Positions 51,614 through 61,629 are shown, numbered from the stretch's first letter. The stretch: DNA of 64,000 bases from JBNKFV01 sp050289485 (GCA_050289485.1 JBNKFV010000015.1:1-64000), one strand, 5' to 3'. Notes: a model not told the origin generated them from the sequence alone. Translations and numbers: made by a program.

Positions 51614-52696
51614 ATGAAAGCAAGTATTTTAGAAAAGCTGGATGGTCTGTGTGATCGTTACGACGAAGTGTCTGCATTATTAAGTGATGCCGATACCATT
51701 GCTAATCAAACCCAGTTTCGTGATTTGTCGAAAGAATATGCCGAGCTGGAGCCCGTGATAAAAAGCTACGCTGAATACCGTAGTGTGTTGGATGATATTG
51801 AAGAAGCGCGCCAGTTAATGAAAGACGGCGACAGCGATATGCGTGAAATGGCAGAAGAAGAACTCAGCAGCGCGCAAGAAAAGTTACCGGCGTTGGAAGT
51901 GGAATTGCAGAAACTGTTGTTGCCGAAAGATCCCAACGATGACAAAAACGTGTTTCTGGAAATTCGAGCCGGTACCGGTGGTGATGAAGCGGCTATTTTT
52001 TCCGGCGATTTATTGCGCATGTACAGCAAGTTTGCTGAAGCGAAACGCTGGAAGCTGGAAATTCTCAGCGCCAGTGAAGGCGAACATGGCGGCTATAAAG
52101 AAGTGATTAGTCGTATTGAGGGGGCTGGTGTTTATTCTCAGTTGAAGTTTGAGTCGGGCGCGCACCGGGTTCAGCGTGTTCCAGAAACCGAGTCGCAAGG
52201 GCGTATTCACACCTCTGCCTGTACCGTGGCGGTAATGCCAGAAGCTGATGAAGTTGAAGAAGTTGCCATTAACAAAGCAGATCTTCGTATTGATACATTC
52301 CGAGCCAGTGGTGCGGGTGGTCAGCACGTTAACAAAACCGACTCGGCCATTCGGATTACGCATATTCCTACTGGAATGGTGGTTGAGTGTCAGGATGAGC
52401 GCTCGCAACATAAAAACCGTGCCCGAGCCATGTCGCTGTTGGCCGCTAGATTGAAAAGTGGTCGTGACGAAAAAGCAGCGCAAGACATTGCCGACGAGCG
52501 TCGCAATCTAGTAGGCACCGGCGACCGCTCTGAACGCATTCGTACCTACAACTATCCGCAGGGCCGGGTCACCGATCACCGCATTAACCTTACCCTGTAT
52601 AAGTTAGGTGAGGTGATGGAAGGCGCGTTAGACGAAGTGGTGGGGCCATTGGTCAATGAATATCAGGCTGACCAGTTGGCGGCGTTGAGCCGTTAA
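51614..52696 (+). CDS. prfA: Peptide chain release factor 1
   Basis: A 360-residue factor that ends translation at UAA and UAG. The GGQ motif is in ASGAGGQHVNKTDSA, and the stop-codon-reading tip is in the usual domain 2 region (REVISRIEG-type segment reads KEVISRIEGAGVYSQLKFE in part). Length is exactly typical. It is followed 4 nt later by prmC, whose product methylates this GGQ glutamine. Confidence 0.97.
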   Translation: MKASILEKLDGLCDRYDEVSALLSDADTIANQTQFRDLSKEYAELEPVIKSYAEYRSVLDDIEEARQLMKDGDSDMREMAEEELSSAQEKLPALEVELQKLLLPKDPNDDKNVFLEIRAGTGGDEAAIFSGDLLRMYSKFAEAKRWKLEILSASEGEHGGYKEVISRIEGAGVYSQLKFESGAHRVQRVPETESQGRIHTSACTVAVMPEADEVEEVAINKADLRIDTFRASGAGGQHVNKTDSAIRITHIPTGMVVECQDERSQHKNRARAMSLLAARLKSGRDEKAAQDIADERRNLVGTGDRSERIRTYNYPQGRVTDHRINLTLYKLGEVMEGALDEVVGPLVNEYQADQLAALSR

Positions 52697-52700
52697 ACGT

Positions 52701-53534
52701 ATGGCGCAATCCATTCGAGACTGTCTTCTCGCCGCAGAGCAACTCGCCAGCGTGAGTGAGTCACCACGGTTGGATGTTGAGTTGATATTAGCGTGGGTGC
52801 TGGCGCAGTCGCGCACGTACCTGTTTACGTGGCCTGAGCGTGAGCTTTCTGCCGCACAGCAGGCAGCATTTGAACAGGCTTTAGCGCGGCGTTTAAAAGG
52901 CGAGCCAGTTGCCTATATCGTTGGCCAGCAAGGGTTTTGGACCCTGGATTTACAGGTGGCACCCTCCACACTGATCCCGCGCCCGGAAACCGAACTGTTG
53001 GTCGAAGCTGTTTTGCAGCGCCTGCCTGAATCACCGGCAATGCTGCTAGACCTCGGCACAGGAACCGGTGCTATCGCATTGGCAGTAGCCAGCGAGCGGC
53101 CCCAATGGCGCTGTGTAGCAGTCGATAAAATGCCCGACGCGGTCGCGTTGGCAGAACGCAATCGTGAGCGTTTACAGCTGCATAATGTTCGCTGTTTACA
53201 AAGTGACTGGTTCGCGAATGTGGGCAGCACACTGTTTGATGTGGTTGTGAGTAACCCGCCCTATATCGACAGCGAAGACCCTCATCTACAGCAAGGTGAC
53301 GTGCGCTACGAACCTCAGTCTGCCTTGGTGGCTGCCGAAAAGGGGTTGGCCGATATCGATAGGATTGTTACCAAGGCGAAGCGTTACATGGTGCCGGGCG
53401 GTCTGCTATTACTTGAGCATGGTTGGGAGCAAGGGCAGGCTGTACGAAAGCTGTTTACGGCAAATAGGTATTCGCAGGTGGAAACGCTATGTGACCTCGC
53501 AGGTCACGAGCGAGTCACGTTGGGGTATGTATAG
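52701..53534 (+). CDS. prmC: Release factor glutamine methyltransferase
   Basis: A 277-residue SAM-dependent enzyme that methylates the glutamine of the GGQ motif in RF1 and RF2. The catalytic NPPY motif is in VVVSNPPYIDSEDPHL and the SAM site is in LLDLGTGTGAIALAVASE. An N-terminal helical domain (about 1-80) and PRPETELLVEAVL are also typical. It is translationally close to prfA. Confidence 0.96.
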   Translation: MAQSIRDCLLAAEQLASVSESPRLDVELILAWVLAQSRTYLFTWPERELSAAQQAAFEQALARRLKGEPVAYIVGQQGFWTLDLQVAPSTLIPRPETELLVEAVLQRLPESPAMLLDLGTGTGAIALAVASERPQWRCVAVDKMPDAVALAERNRERLQLHNVRCLQSDWFANVGSTLFDVVVSNPPYIDSEDPHLQQGDVRYEPQSALVAAEKGLADIDRIVTKAKRYMVPGGLLLLEHGWEQGQAVRKLFTANRYSQVETLCDLAGHERVTLGYV

Positions 53535-53566
53535 TCACAGCCTCCAAGCAGAGAGGGGATCCTGTA

Positions 53567-54316
53567 ATGAACGATAACCAACTACTGCGCTATAACCGGC
53601 AAATTATGCTGCCGGATATCGATATCGCCGGGCAGGAAAAGCTGTTAGCTGCCCGAGTTGTGATTGTGGGTTTGGGTGGTTTGGGTTGCCCCGCGGCACT
53701 GTATCTGGCGGCTGCCGGAGTGGGCGAGCTGGTATTGGTGGATCACGATAACGTAGATGCATCTAATCTACAGCGGCAGATTGCTCACGTTGAAGCATCG
53801 GTGGGGCAAGCTAAAGTGGAATCAGCCGCTGAGCGTATTCGCGCGTTAAACAGTGATACCCATTTGCAGCTGTATACTCAGGCGTGGACACAAGATATGG
53901 CAGACCACTACCTGCCATCGACTACACTGGTGCTTGATTGTACCGATAATCTTACCGTGCGTTTGCAGCTCAACCGGCAATGCCGCGAGCAGGGTGTAGC
54001 GCTGGTATCGGGGGCAGCTATTGGGTTTGAAGGGCAGGTGGCAGTGTTTGATTTCCGTAATCAGGCAAGGCCTTGTTATCAATGTTTGTACCCCACGGAT
54101 ACGGGCGTTACGCTTTCCTGTGCGGAAAACGGCGTATTGTCGCCACTAGTAGGCGTGATCGGTGCAATGCAGGCGCTGGAAGCGGTGAAATTAATAGCCG
54201 GGGTCGGCGAGTCGCTGGCCGGTCGTATTCAGATACTCGATGCCAAATATATGCAATGGCGCCAGCTGCAATTGACACCACGTGAAGATTGCCCTGTGTG
54301 TGGTGTGCTTAAGTAG
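53567..54316 (+). CDS. moeB: Molybdopterin-synthase adenylyltransferase / ThiF-family
   Basis: A 249-residue E1-like enzyme that adenylates the C-terminus of MoaD-type carrier proteins. The ATP-binding VGLGGLGCPAALYLA, the active-site Asp in LVLDCTDNL and zinc cysteines in PCYQCLYP and CPVCGVL are all present. Position after prmC matches moeB/hesA in pseudomonads. Whether its partner is MoaD or ThiS cannot be decided here. Confidence 0.92.
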   Translation: MNDNQLLRYNRQIMLPDIDIAGQEKLLAARVVIVGLGGLGCPAALYLAAAGVGELVLVDHDNVDASNLQRQIAHVEASVGQAKVESAAERIRALNSDTHLQLYTQAWTQDMADHYLPSTTLVLDCTDNLTVRLQLNRQCREQGVALVSGAAIGFEGQVAVFDFRNQARPCYQCLYPTDTGVTLSCAENGVLSPLVGVIGAMQALEAVKLIAGVGESLAGRIQILDAKYMQWRQLQLTPREDCPVCGVLK

Positions 54317-54444
54317 TACCTTGCAAGATCGTTTGTGTTTCGCTGTTATCACAACCCTCAGTTTTATTAAAACCTCTCCTGTAGCGTAATAATTCCTGCC
54401 TGCGTGCGACTAACGCCATGAAAACAACACTATTGGGAGGCGTA

Positions 54445-55056
54445 ATGGCTCAGCTAATGCAAAAACTGGTGAAGGGTTATCAATGTGGTCTGCATAAAAC
54501 CCGCGTATTCGAAGGCGTGCCGCCACTTTTTTTTCGACTGATATTGGCGCCAGTGATGATGCAGGCGGGCTGGAACAAGCTGCAACACTTTGAGGATACC
54601 GTAGGTTGGTTTGGCAACAGTGATTGGGGGTTGGGGCTGCCTTTGCCTGCCTTGATGGCGACATTGGCGGTTGCTGCGGAGCTGTTAGGCGGTGTCTTAT
54701 TGCTGCTGGGATTGGGGGTGCGTCTGGTGGCTATTCCGTTGATGGTAACCATGTTGGTGGCCATTTTTGCCGTGCATTGGGAAAACGGGTGGTTGGCAAT
54801 TTCTGACGCATCCAGCTGGCTCGCCAATGAGCGGATTATGGAAGCTGTCGAACGTAAAGAGGTGATCAAAGAAATTCTGCGAGAGCATGGCAATTATGAT
54901 TGGCTCACAGCCCGCGGCAGTGTAACGGTGTTGAATAACGGTATTGAATTCGCGGCCATGTACTTTGTGATGTTGCTTTCCCTGTTTTACACCGGTGGCG
55001 GGCGTTATTTTAGTATCGACTACTGGTTGGCAAAACGTTGCCAGGCACCGGCCTGA
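54445..55056 (+). CDS. DoxX-family membrane protein
   Basis: A 203-residue inner-membrane protein with about four hydrophobic segments, starting with a DoxX-like region (PLFFRLILAPVMMQAGWNKL, then GLPLPALMATLAVAAELLGG). A loop of about 60 residues precedes the last segment (FAAMYFVMLLSLFYTGGGRY). The start ATG 54445 has GGGAGG four bases upstream; an in-frame ATG at 54418 is less likely. DoxX relatives have roles in redox or stress that are poorly defined. It lies between moeB and rhlB and may be transcribed alone. Confidence 0.82.
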   Translation: MAQLMQKLVKGYQCGLHKTRVFEGVPPLFFRLILAPVMMQAGWNKLQHFEDTVGWFGNSDWGLGLPLPALMATLAVAAELLGGVLLLLGLGVRLVAIPLMVTMLVAIFAVHWENGWLAISDASSWLANERIMEAVERKEVIKEILREHGNYDWLTARGSVTVLNNGIEFAAMYFVMLLSLFYTGGGRYFSIDYWLAKRCQAPA

Positions 55057-55128
55057 CAGGGTGGTCGTACATTTTTTGACAAGCGTGGTATACTCCGGCA
55101 CTCATTTTCGTTGTGCCGGAGCCACACA

Positions 55129-56646
55129 TTGATCGGTAAATTTCTTAAAAAGTTATCAAATAAACCCTCTTCTCCCGAAAAAAACTCTGCTCGGGGGGCT
55201 TCCGGCGGAAAACCAAGCGGCGCATCATCCTCTAGTAACCCATCATCTAGCGATGGCAAAAAACATTCCGGCCGCAAGCCGTCGCGTCGGCGTAATAATC
55301 GCAATCGCAATGACTCTAAAAAAGACACGCGTGTGGCGGCGGCCGCAGAGTGGGATATCAGCCAGTTTCCGGTGGAAGAAGTGGCCGGCAAAGTTCGTTT
55401 TCACGATATGGGGCTAGACAACCGTATTATGCATGCGGTGGCAGACTTGGGTTTTCAATACTGCTCGCCCATTCAAGCACAGTCACTGCCTTATGCGCTA
55501 ACCGGGCACGATGTATTGGGTAAGGCGCAAACCGGTACCGGTAAAACCGCAGCGTTTCTGGTAGCGATTATTAATGATCTGCTTTCGAACCCGATAGAAG
55601 AAGAGCGTTACGCAGGTGAGGCGCGTGCACTGATTATTGCACCCACCCGCGAATTGGTTATACAAATTGGTGAAGATGCTAAAGCGCTGACTAAACACAC
55701 CGACTTAACCGTGCACACCTTGGTGGGTGGCATGGATTACGGCAAGCAGCAGCAACATCTGGAAAACAGTTTGGTTGATATTTTGGTGGCGACGCCGGGT
55801 CGATTGTTGGATTTTTGTGGCAATCGCGATGTTCACCTTGATCAGGTTGAGTTTTTGGTGATCGACGAAGCCGACCGCATGCTCGATATGGGCTTTATTC
55901 CACAGGTGCGTCGCATTGTGCGTTTGGCGCCAAAAAAATCTCACCGCCAAACGCTGTTGTTTTCTGCCACATTTACGCAAGACGTGCTTAATTTGGCCGA
56001 GCAGTGGATGGAAGATCCGGTAACGGTAGAGATTGCGCCCAAGTCGGTTGCGACTGATACCGTTGAGCAGCATATTTACCTGGCGGCTGCCGATGAAAAA
56101 TTTACCTTGTTGTACAATATTCTGCAGCAGCAAGAGGTGGAGAGCATGATACTGTTTGCCAACCGCCGCGACGAGTGCCGCCGATTACACGCGCGGTTAC
56201 AGGCGCATGGTTTTAAAACCGGTTTGCTGTCGGGCGAAATCGCCCAGAATCGTCGGGTGAAAACGCTGGATGCGTTTAAGTCTGGAGATATCAGAGTGCT
56301 GGTTGCGACCGATGTGGCCGGCCGCGGCATTCATATCGACGGTATCAGCCATGTCGTGAATTTTACGCTGCCGGAAGAGCCGGAAGATTATGTTCACCGC
56401 ATTGGCCGTACAGGGCGTGCGGGCAAAAGTGGTACCTCAATCAGCTTTGCCTGTGAAGACGACGCTTTCCGCCTGATGCCGATTCAAGAGATGGTGGGTG
56501 ATCAAGTCAAATGTGAGCAGCCGCCAGAGCACTTGCTGGTGCCAGAGCCTGTGGTGCGTGTGCCTAAAGATAAGGGACCAGGTGATGGTGGGCCGAGACG
56601 AAGCTCAGGTAATCGCTCGTCGGGTAATCGTTCGCGTCGTCGTTAA
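55129..56646 (+). CDS. rhlB: ATP-dependent RNA helicase RhlB-type DEAD-box protein
   Basis: A 505-residue DEAD-box helicase. An N-terminal basic, Ser/Lys-rich extension (about 1-75) is followed by the Q motif (YCSPIQAQSLPYAL), motif I AQTGTGKTAAF, motif II DEAD in VIDEADRMLDMG, motif III SAT in LLFSATFT and motif VI HRIGRTGRAG. A C-terminal basic tail reads RRSSGNRSSGNRSRRR. The sequence closely resembles pseudomonad RhlB. The start is TTG 55129 with CGGAG upstream; an in-frame TTG at 55111 would add six residues. It unwinds RNA, probably in mRNA turnover. Confidence 0.9.
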   Translation: MIGKFLKKLSNKPSSPEKNSARGASGGKPSGASSSSNPSSSDGKKHSGRKPSRRRNNRNRNDSKKDTRVAAAAEWDISQFPVEEVAGKVRFHDMGLDNRIMHAVADLGFQYCSPIQAQSLPYALTGHDVLGKAQTGTGKTAAFLVAIINDLLSNPIEEERYAGEARALIIAPTRELVIQIGEDAKALTKHTDLTVHTLVGGMDYGKQQQHLENSLVDILVATPGRLLDFCGNRDVHLDQVEFLVIDEADRMLDMGFIPQVRRIVRLAPKKSHRQTLLFSATFTQDVLNLAEQWMEDPVTVEIAPKSVATDTVEQHIYLAAADEKFTLLYNILQQQEVESMILFANRRDECRRLHARLQAHGFKTGLLSGEIAQNRRVKTLDAFKSGDIRVLVATDVAGRGIHIDGISHVVNFTLPEEPEDYVHRIGRTGRAGKSGTSISFACEDDAFRLMPIQEMVGDQVKCEQPPEHLLVPEPVVRVPKDKGPGDGGPRRSSGNRSSGNRSRRR

Positions 56647-56676
56647 GAAGCTTCCCTGCTTTGTAGTGCTTTCCCT

Positions 56677-56697
56677 GTGCGCGGCGTGGCCGCGCAC
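56677..56697. terminator. Hairpin between rhlB and the TonB receptor gene
   Basis: A perfect 9-bp stem GTGCGCGGC/GCCGCGCAC with a 3-nt loop lies 31 nt past the rhlB stop. T-rich sequence follows within 10 nt. It also lies after the convergent receptor gene. Confidence 0.6.
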
Positions 56698-56722
56698 TCT
56701 AGTTGTTTTGTCTTAACGTCTA

Positions 56723-58903
56723 TTAAAAATTCAGTCCTACTCGCAGGCCATACTCCCGTGGTGCTCCGTAAAACTCGTTAAGATCGAACTGCCCGGCAAC
56801 ATACTCTTCGTCTGTCAGGTTGGTTGCGTACAGTTCTGCGTGCCAGCGTTCATTGGCAACAGATACTGACGCCGACACCAACGAGTAGCTGTCAATCACA
56901 TCTGACTCGGGGTTGTAGGCGAAGTAGGTGAACTGGTCATCGATATACGAGTAGTTCAAGCGCGGGGTGATGGTTAGATCTTCCAGCGCAAACTCGTACT
57001 GCACACCCAGGTTGTAGGTCAGTTCAGGGGCAAATAATGCATCGCCGCCGGCAGAGGTTTCAATCAGCGGTTGATAGTTATAACAATCAGGAAGGGTCGA
57101 AGGTTGGCCTGCGGGGCATTGTGGCGCTACAACACCGAGTGGCACTTTACGGCTGTTGACGAAAGTGAACCCGTCCATTTCTGAATCGGTATAACCGATA
57201 TTTGCATCCACGGATAAACCACCAAATACGGCCTGTACCTGCGCTTCAATGCCTTTGATGGTCATATCATCCAGGTTTTCGATACCCACAAATCCCGTGC
57301 TAGTTTCAGTAATATTAAACTGGAACTCACTGTAATCGTTGTAGTAACCGGTTAACTGAGTACGTACACGGTCGTCGTAAAAGCTGGCCTTCCAACCCAG
57401 TTCATAACTGGTAACTTCCTCTGGGTCAAACTCGGCTACTGTTGAATTAAAACCGCCGGGTTTGTAACCGCGAGAGACCAAACCGTAAATCAGGTGGTTT
57501 TCCGTCGCTTGCCAGTTGAGTGCAATTTTACCCGTGTTGCGGCTGTCGTAATGGCTTCCAGAAAGATCAGCTACGGGAACTCCCGTGGGTGGAAACCCTG
57601 GAATACCTGCACCAATGGTAACGGCTCCCGAACCCTCGGTATCGTAAGTGGAGTGGCGAATACCCAGTTGCAGTTCCAACTCAGGTAGCAGGTAGTAGTT
57701 CAGCTGGGCAAAATAGCCTTTAGTAATCCGTTCGTTTTTCGGGGTAATGTCGGTCGGAAAACCATCCTGGCTTTGTAGGATTTTTACGTTGATATCGTTC
57801 TTTTGATAGTAAGCACCGACAATCCAGTTCATATTGCCTTCAACGGGCGAGATAATATTAATCTCTTCGCTGTACTGTTTCTCATTGGCGTAATAGTCTT
57901 CGCTGACATCCCCGCCCATAGATGCTGGTGCGTTGGTTGCATCGACATCATTCAGGTTATTTAAACGCTTGTTCTGGAAGCCACTCAAAGAACGCAGGGT
58001 GATACCGTTGTCCAGTTCATAGTGAATGTCGAGGCTGGTAATATTGGCGCGGTCGCGGTTTGCGGTTTTCTCGTCGTAATTAACGTCGCGGAATCCATCT
58101 GGCTGGAAGCTTGCGAACTGGGTACCAGGAACGGGATGGTACGGGTAGCCACCTGTCTTACGATCATTGAATTGCGTTTTAAATACAGCTTCCAATGCAC
58201 CGGGGTTCCAAAGAATACCCAGGCGAGCACCTTTTTCGTCGAGCTTGCCGGCTTCATTATTGAAAGGGCCCAGGTCGTTATAGTAACTGTCGCGGTCGCG
58301 GGTAAAACCGGCCAGACGAATGGCCAGATCTTCCGTTACTGGAATATTAATGGCACCTTCAGCACCTTTGCTGCTGTAATTGCCCGCAGATAACTCCGCA
58401 TAGCCTTCAAGCTCTTCCAGTACCGGGTTTTTTGAGTTGATAAAGATGGCGCCCCCGGTGGAGTTACTACCCACAAAGGTACCTTGTGGCCCACGGAACA
58501 CTTCCACGCTTTGTAAATCGTAGAAATTATTAGCTTGCACGATGGGTGGCTGGAATAGTCCATCAACGTAAGTGGCTACACCCGCTGTCACGCTGGGCGA
58601 GTTACTCGCAATACCAATGCCACGAATATTCACGTTTAAGGTAATACCTGCGTCGGTAATCGAGAGCGAAGGTGCTGCTGATTGTAAGTCACTCACTCGG
58701 GTTACGGCTTTCGCCTTCAGTGCGTCGGCATCAAACGCCGATGCGGCCACTGATACATCTTGTAAGTTTTCGGTACGTCGTTGTGCGGTAACAACAACTT
58801 CTTCCAAAAATGCTACTTCATTGCTGGAAGTTTGCCCCGATTGCGCAAGTGCGGGCATTGCCATCGCAGATAAAATGGCGCTACATAAAATTTTTTTATC
58901 CAT
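56723..58903 (-). CDS. TonB-dependent outer-membrane receptor
   Basis: A 726-residue receptor with a signal peptide (about 1-20), a TonB-box-like EEVVVTAQR, a plug domain (about 45-160, LNVNIRGIGIASNSPSV, VEVFRGPQGTFVGSNSTGGA) and a C-terminal 22-strand beta-barrel ending in the usual aromatic residue (VGLNF). It resembles the large CirA/FecA-like group without a recognised substrate. The gene is followed by a secreted serine hydrolase gene, suggesting uptake of a product or substrate of that enzyme. Substrate is unknown. Confidence 0.93.
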   Translation of the reverse strand: MDKKILCSAILSAMAMPALAQSGQTSSNEVAFLEEVVVTAQRRTENLQDVSVAASAFDADALKAKAVTRVSDLQSAAPSLSITDAGITLNVNIRGIGIASNSPSVTAGVATYVDGLFQPPIVQANNFYDLQSVEVFRGPQGTFVGSNSTGGAIFINSKNPVLEELEGYAELSAGNYSSKGAEGAINIPVTEDLAIRLAGFTRDRDSYYNDLGPFNNEAGKLDEKGARLGILWNPGALEAVFKTQFNDRKTGGYPYHPVPGTQFASFQPDGFRDVNYDEKTANRDRANITSLDIHYELDNGITLRSLSGFQNKRLNNLNDVDATNAPASMGGDVSEDYYANEKQYSEEINIISPVEGNMNWIVGAYYQKNDINVKILQSQDGFPTDITPKNERITKGYFAQLNYYLLPELELQLGIRHSTYDTEGSGAVTIGAGIPGFPPTGVPVADLSGSHYDSRNTGKIALNWQATENHLIYGLVSRGYKPGGFNSTVAEFDPEEVTSYELGWKASFYDDRVRTQLTGYYNDYSEFQFNITETSTGFVGIENLDDMTIKGIEAQVQAVFGGLSVDANIGYTDSEMDGFTFVNSRKVPLGVVAPQCPAGQPSTLPDCYNYQPLIETSAGGDALFAPELTYNLGVQYEFALEDLTITPRLNYSYIDDQFTYFAYNPESDVIDSYSLVSASVSVANERWHAELYATNLTDEEYVAGQFDLNEFYGAPREYGLRVGLNF

Positions 58904-59051
58904 AAGTGTGTGCCTTTTTTGCTGAGGTTAATTTTAATTAATAACTTTATTATTGTTGTTATTGTGTTGATGGTTGTCATGCAGTGAAAAACGAGAGGGC
59001 TTTTCACTGCATTCGGTAAAAGCAGGAAATTTTTTCATCTTAATGCTGGGC

Positions 59052-60332
59052 TTAGGGTTTCCACGCTGATGCAGCTTCAAAAAACGCAATCGTTTCTCGC
59101 ATGAGTTTCATATCGTCACCGGGCGGAAAATAGCTCAACTTCACAACCACGGTATTGGTGGTTGGGTTGACATAAATAAATTGCCCCTGCAAACCGATTG
59201 CCGAATAGCCATCGCTGTCTGCAACGGTCCACCACTGGTAACCATAGCCACCCGGGCCATAGGTGTCATTTTCTGGGCCTACGGATTTAGTAGAAAGCTT
59301 TATCCACTCGGGGGAGACAATTTGGTGCCCATTAATGCTGCCGTTGTTGAGCATCATTTTGCCAATGCGGGCAAAATCTCTCAGGGTTGCGCTATAGCCT
59401 GCGCCAGTGAATTCACGGCCCACGCCGGGCTCTCCATCCATAATGAAAAAACCATCTGATTCGGCACCCATTGGTTCCCATAAATGTTCTGTCATATAGG
59501 CGGCAACAGGGCGCTTAGCAACACGTTCTAAGAGCAGGCCCAACACGGCGGTATCAATGGTTTTGTAAGCGAACACCTCACCGGGTTTGTGGGCACGTTT
59601 AATGGTTTTTGCCGCATCCACAAAGCGGGCGACGTTTGTTACCAGTGCTTCGATATGATTGCGTGCCGCTATGCCGGGGTTGGCAAAATCATAGCGCTCT
59701 TCATAATCTACGCCTGATCGCATTCCTAATACCTGGCGAACGGTGACACCTTTATAGGCGCCGCTTTTTAATTCCGGCAGGTATTTAGTGATGTCGTCGT
59801 CCAACGACTTGATAAGCCCCTCTTCATAAGCAATGCCGACCAGAATTGAGGTAATAGACTTGGTCATTGACCAGCCCATAAAGTGGTCACTGTCGTTGCT
59901 CAGGTTACGGTAATTTTCGTAGACCACTTTATTGTCCTTCATAACCAGAAGGGCATTGGTATAAGTGCGATCGAGAAAATCTTGCGGGCTGTAGGTAGTA
60001 CCCTCAAAGCTGTAAGTAAAGTCGAGGTCTTGATCGCAGTGTTCAAACGGGCTGGGATAGCCAGAATGAGAAACTTTACGGGTAGTAAAAAGCCTATCCA
60101 TGCTACGAAAGGTTAGCGCGTTGATAGCGGCGTCATTCATGTGCCAACGCAGGTTCTGCACTGCCACCGGCACCTTGGACTCAGGTTTAACGTCTCTGAT
60201 GTGTGGGTCTGGCAGGGTTTGTGCCGAGGCCCACGCGCTGAATGCGCTTAGTGATGCTGCGGCTAGAAAGTGAATGAAAGGTTTGCAGGTGATCTTACTG
60301 GGTTGTTGGTAGTTAGTTATGATTTTCTGCAT
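59052..60332 (-). CDS. Secreted serine hydrolase, beta-lactamase / 6-aminohexanoate hydrolase-like
   Basis: A 426-residue exported enzyme (signal peptide to about residue 38, ending SAWASA-QT). The serine nucleophile is in the SxxK motif SMTK, and a second active-site motif is the Tyr of FAYKTID. A GLQGQFIYV near the C-terminus is in the place of KTG, as in NylB-like esterases/amidases. Such enzymes cleave amides or esters; beta-lactam resistance should not be assumed. The ATG at 60332 with TTGGATG upstream is preferred over TTG 60344. It stands beside the TonB receptor gene in the same direction. Confidence 0.9.
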   Translation of the reverse strand: MQKIITNYQQPSKITCKPFIHFLAAASLSAFSAWASAQTLPDPHIRDVKPESKVPVAVQNLRWHMNDAAINALTFRSMDRLFTTRKVSHSGYPSPFEHCDQDLDFTYSFEGTTYSPQDFLDRTYTNALLVMKDNKVVYENYRNLSNDSDHFMGWSMTKSITSILVGIAYEEGLIKSLDDDITKYLPELKSGAYKGVTVRQVLGMRSGVDYEERYDFANPGIAARNHIEALVTNVARFVDAAKTIKRAHKPGEVFAYKTIDTAVLGLLLERVAKRPVAAYMTEHLWEPMGAESDGFFIMDGEPGVGREFTGAGYSATLRDFARIGKMMLNNGSINGHQIVSPEWIKLSTKSVGPENDTYGPGGYGYQWWTVADSDGYSAIGLQGQFIYVNPTTNTVVVKLSYFPPGDDMKLMRETIAFFEAASAWKP

Positions 60333-60480
60333 GTTTACATCCAATTTAAATGTTTCGGCCTCTTTGCCAAAGGGGCATGTGAGAGAGATTATGGGTGGGT
60401 ATGGTATGCGCGGGGTGTGTTATATGTCATACCCCATTTGGAGTATAGATGCTTATTTTGGAGGCAGTATTAACAGCGTA

Positions 60481-61629
60481 CTATTGTGCAGGGTGGGTTT
60501 TGAAGGCAACCGATGAGAGAAGCAGGCGGATCAGGTCGGGCTGCCGGTTAACGCCGAGCTTGGCAAAGATGCTTTTTAACTGGATACGAGCCGTTTTGAC
60601 AGAAATGCCACGGTGTTGCGAGTAATCGTTTAACGAGTACCCGTTGCAGAGTGCGATTGCCAAGGTCGCTTCGGTATCAGTGAGGCCAAACAGCCGTTTC
60701 ACTGCGCTATTAGGTGGGGTGCTCTGCAGCGCAGCCTGGGTCAGATACAGAGCGACATGGCGAGCCCCCGTCTTAAACTGCCCGGCCTCGGGGTTTTGTA
60801 GTGGTGTAGCCATCACCTGCAAGGGGTTGTTCCACAGTTGACCCAGTGTGGTCAGAACACGATGCTGGTCGCCGGGACTGGATGCGCACTCTTGGATGAG
60901 TTCCTGCAGCTGCAATTGATCGGTTGCACTGACACAGCGCAGGGTTGTGCCGTTTTGCTGCAATATATTTGAGCCTAGCAACAAGGTTTTGGCACACTGG
61001 TTTATCCAATGAATACCCGCAAGTTCATCAACGATGATTACGCCGGTATTGAGCGTGTTAAGCGGTTGCTCCAAGGCCATTTTTTGCAGGCTGATTTGGT
61101 CAACTTTTTCTGCCAGTGATATAGCTTGCTGGATATGTGGCGCTATGCGCCGCAACATGTTTTCATGCTTACGCGTAAAGGCTCGAGAATCATCATAGTG
61201 ACGGTGCAGAATCAAGGATAGTTCGAAACCATCGTGATAGGGCAATTGTAGTGTGATGGATCGCCCAAGCCCCACATACTGCAAACGCTGCCTAAGTGCG
61301 CGAAATTGAGGTTGGGTAAGGGGGTCACCGTCATCTTCGTGAAAGACCCTGGCATCGATAAGCGCTAAATTGCGTTCATTGAGCCTGTAGCGGGGATTAC
61401 TATCATTGTTCACCAAACGGTCGTGAATGGCGGCTTGCTCCGTAGAGTGCGTGTCACGTACGGCCCACTGCTGTTTCAGTAGGTTGTCGTCATGCCGAAA
61501 CAACTGAATGACAGCGCTGCCAACTTGCATCTCACTCTTGAGCTGGTCAAGAGCATAACACCAGTGGTCGCTCGTTTCCGCAGATCGATACAGGTTTGGT
61601 AGGAATGCTTCAAAAAACGACCCACTCAT
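60481..61629 (-). CDS. LuxR-type transcriptional regulator
   Basis: A 382-residue regulator. A helical N-terminal region (about 1-180) is followed by a PAS-like middle (about 185-300, NTGVIIVDELAGIHWINQCA). A C-terminal LuxR helix-turn-helix (about 315-375, FGLTDTEATLAIALCNGYSL, then VKTARIQLKSIFAKLGV) completes it. It is not a canonical AHL receptor: I see no autoinducer-binding domain. The gene is in the same direction as the serine hydrolase and TonB receptor genes and may control them. Start ATG 61629 has GAGG upstream. Confidence 0.87.
   Translation of the reverse strand: MSGSFFEAFLPNLYRSAETSDHWCYALDQLKSEMQVGSAVIQLFRHDDNLLKQQWAVRDTHSTEQAAIHDRLVNNDSNPRYRLNERNLALIDARVFHEDDGDPLTQPQFRALRQRLQYVGLGRSITLQLPYHDGFELSLILHRHYDDSRAFTRKHENMLRRIAPHIQQAISLAEKVDQISLQKMALEQPLNTLNTGVIIVDELAGIHWINQCAKTLLLGSNILQQNGTTLRCVSATDQLQLQELIQECASSPGDQHRVLTTLGQLWNNPLQVMATPLQNPEAGQFKTGARHVALYLTQAALQSTPPNSAVKRLFGLTDTEATLAIALCNGYSLNDYSQHRGISVKTARIQLKSIFAKLGVNRQPDLIRLLLSSVAFKTHPAQ

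Noticed and set aside
59052..60332. A beta-lactam resistance gene
   Set aside because: The active-site pattern fits NylB-like esterases and amidases, and the KTG motif is not seen. Resistance cannot be claimed from this sequence.
60481..61629. A quorum-sensing LuxR receptor
   Set aside because: The C-terminal helix-turn-helix fits LuxR, but no autoinducer-binding domain or luxI partner is visible.
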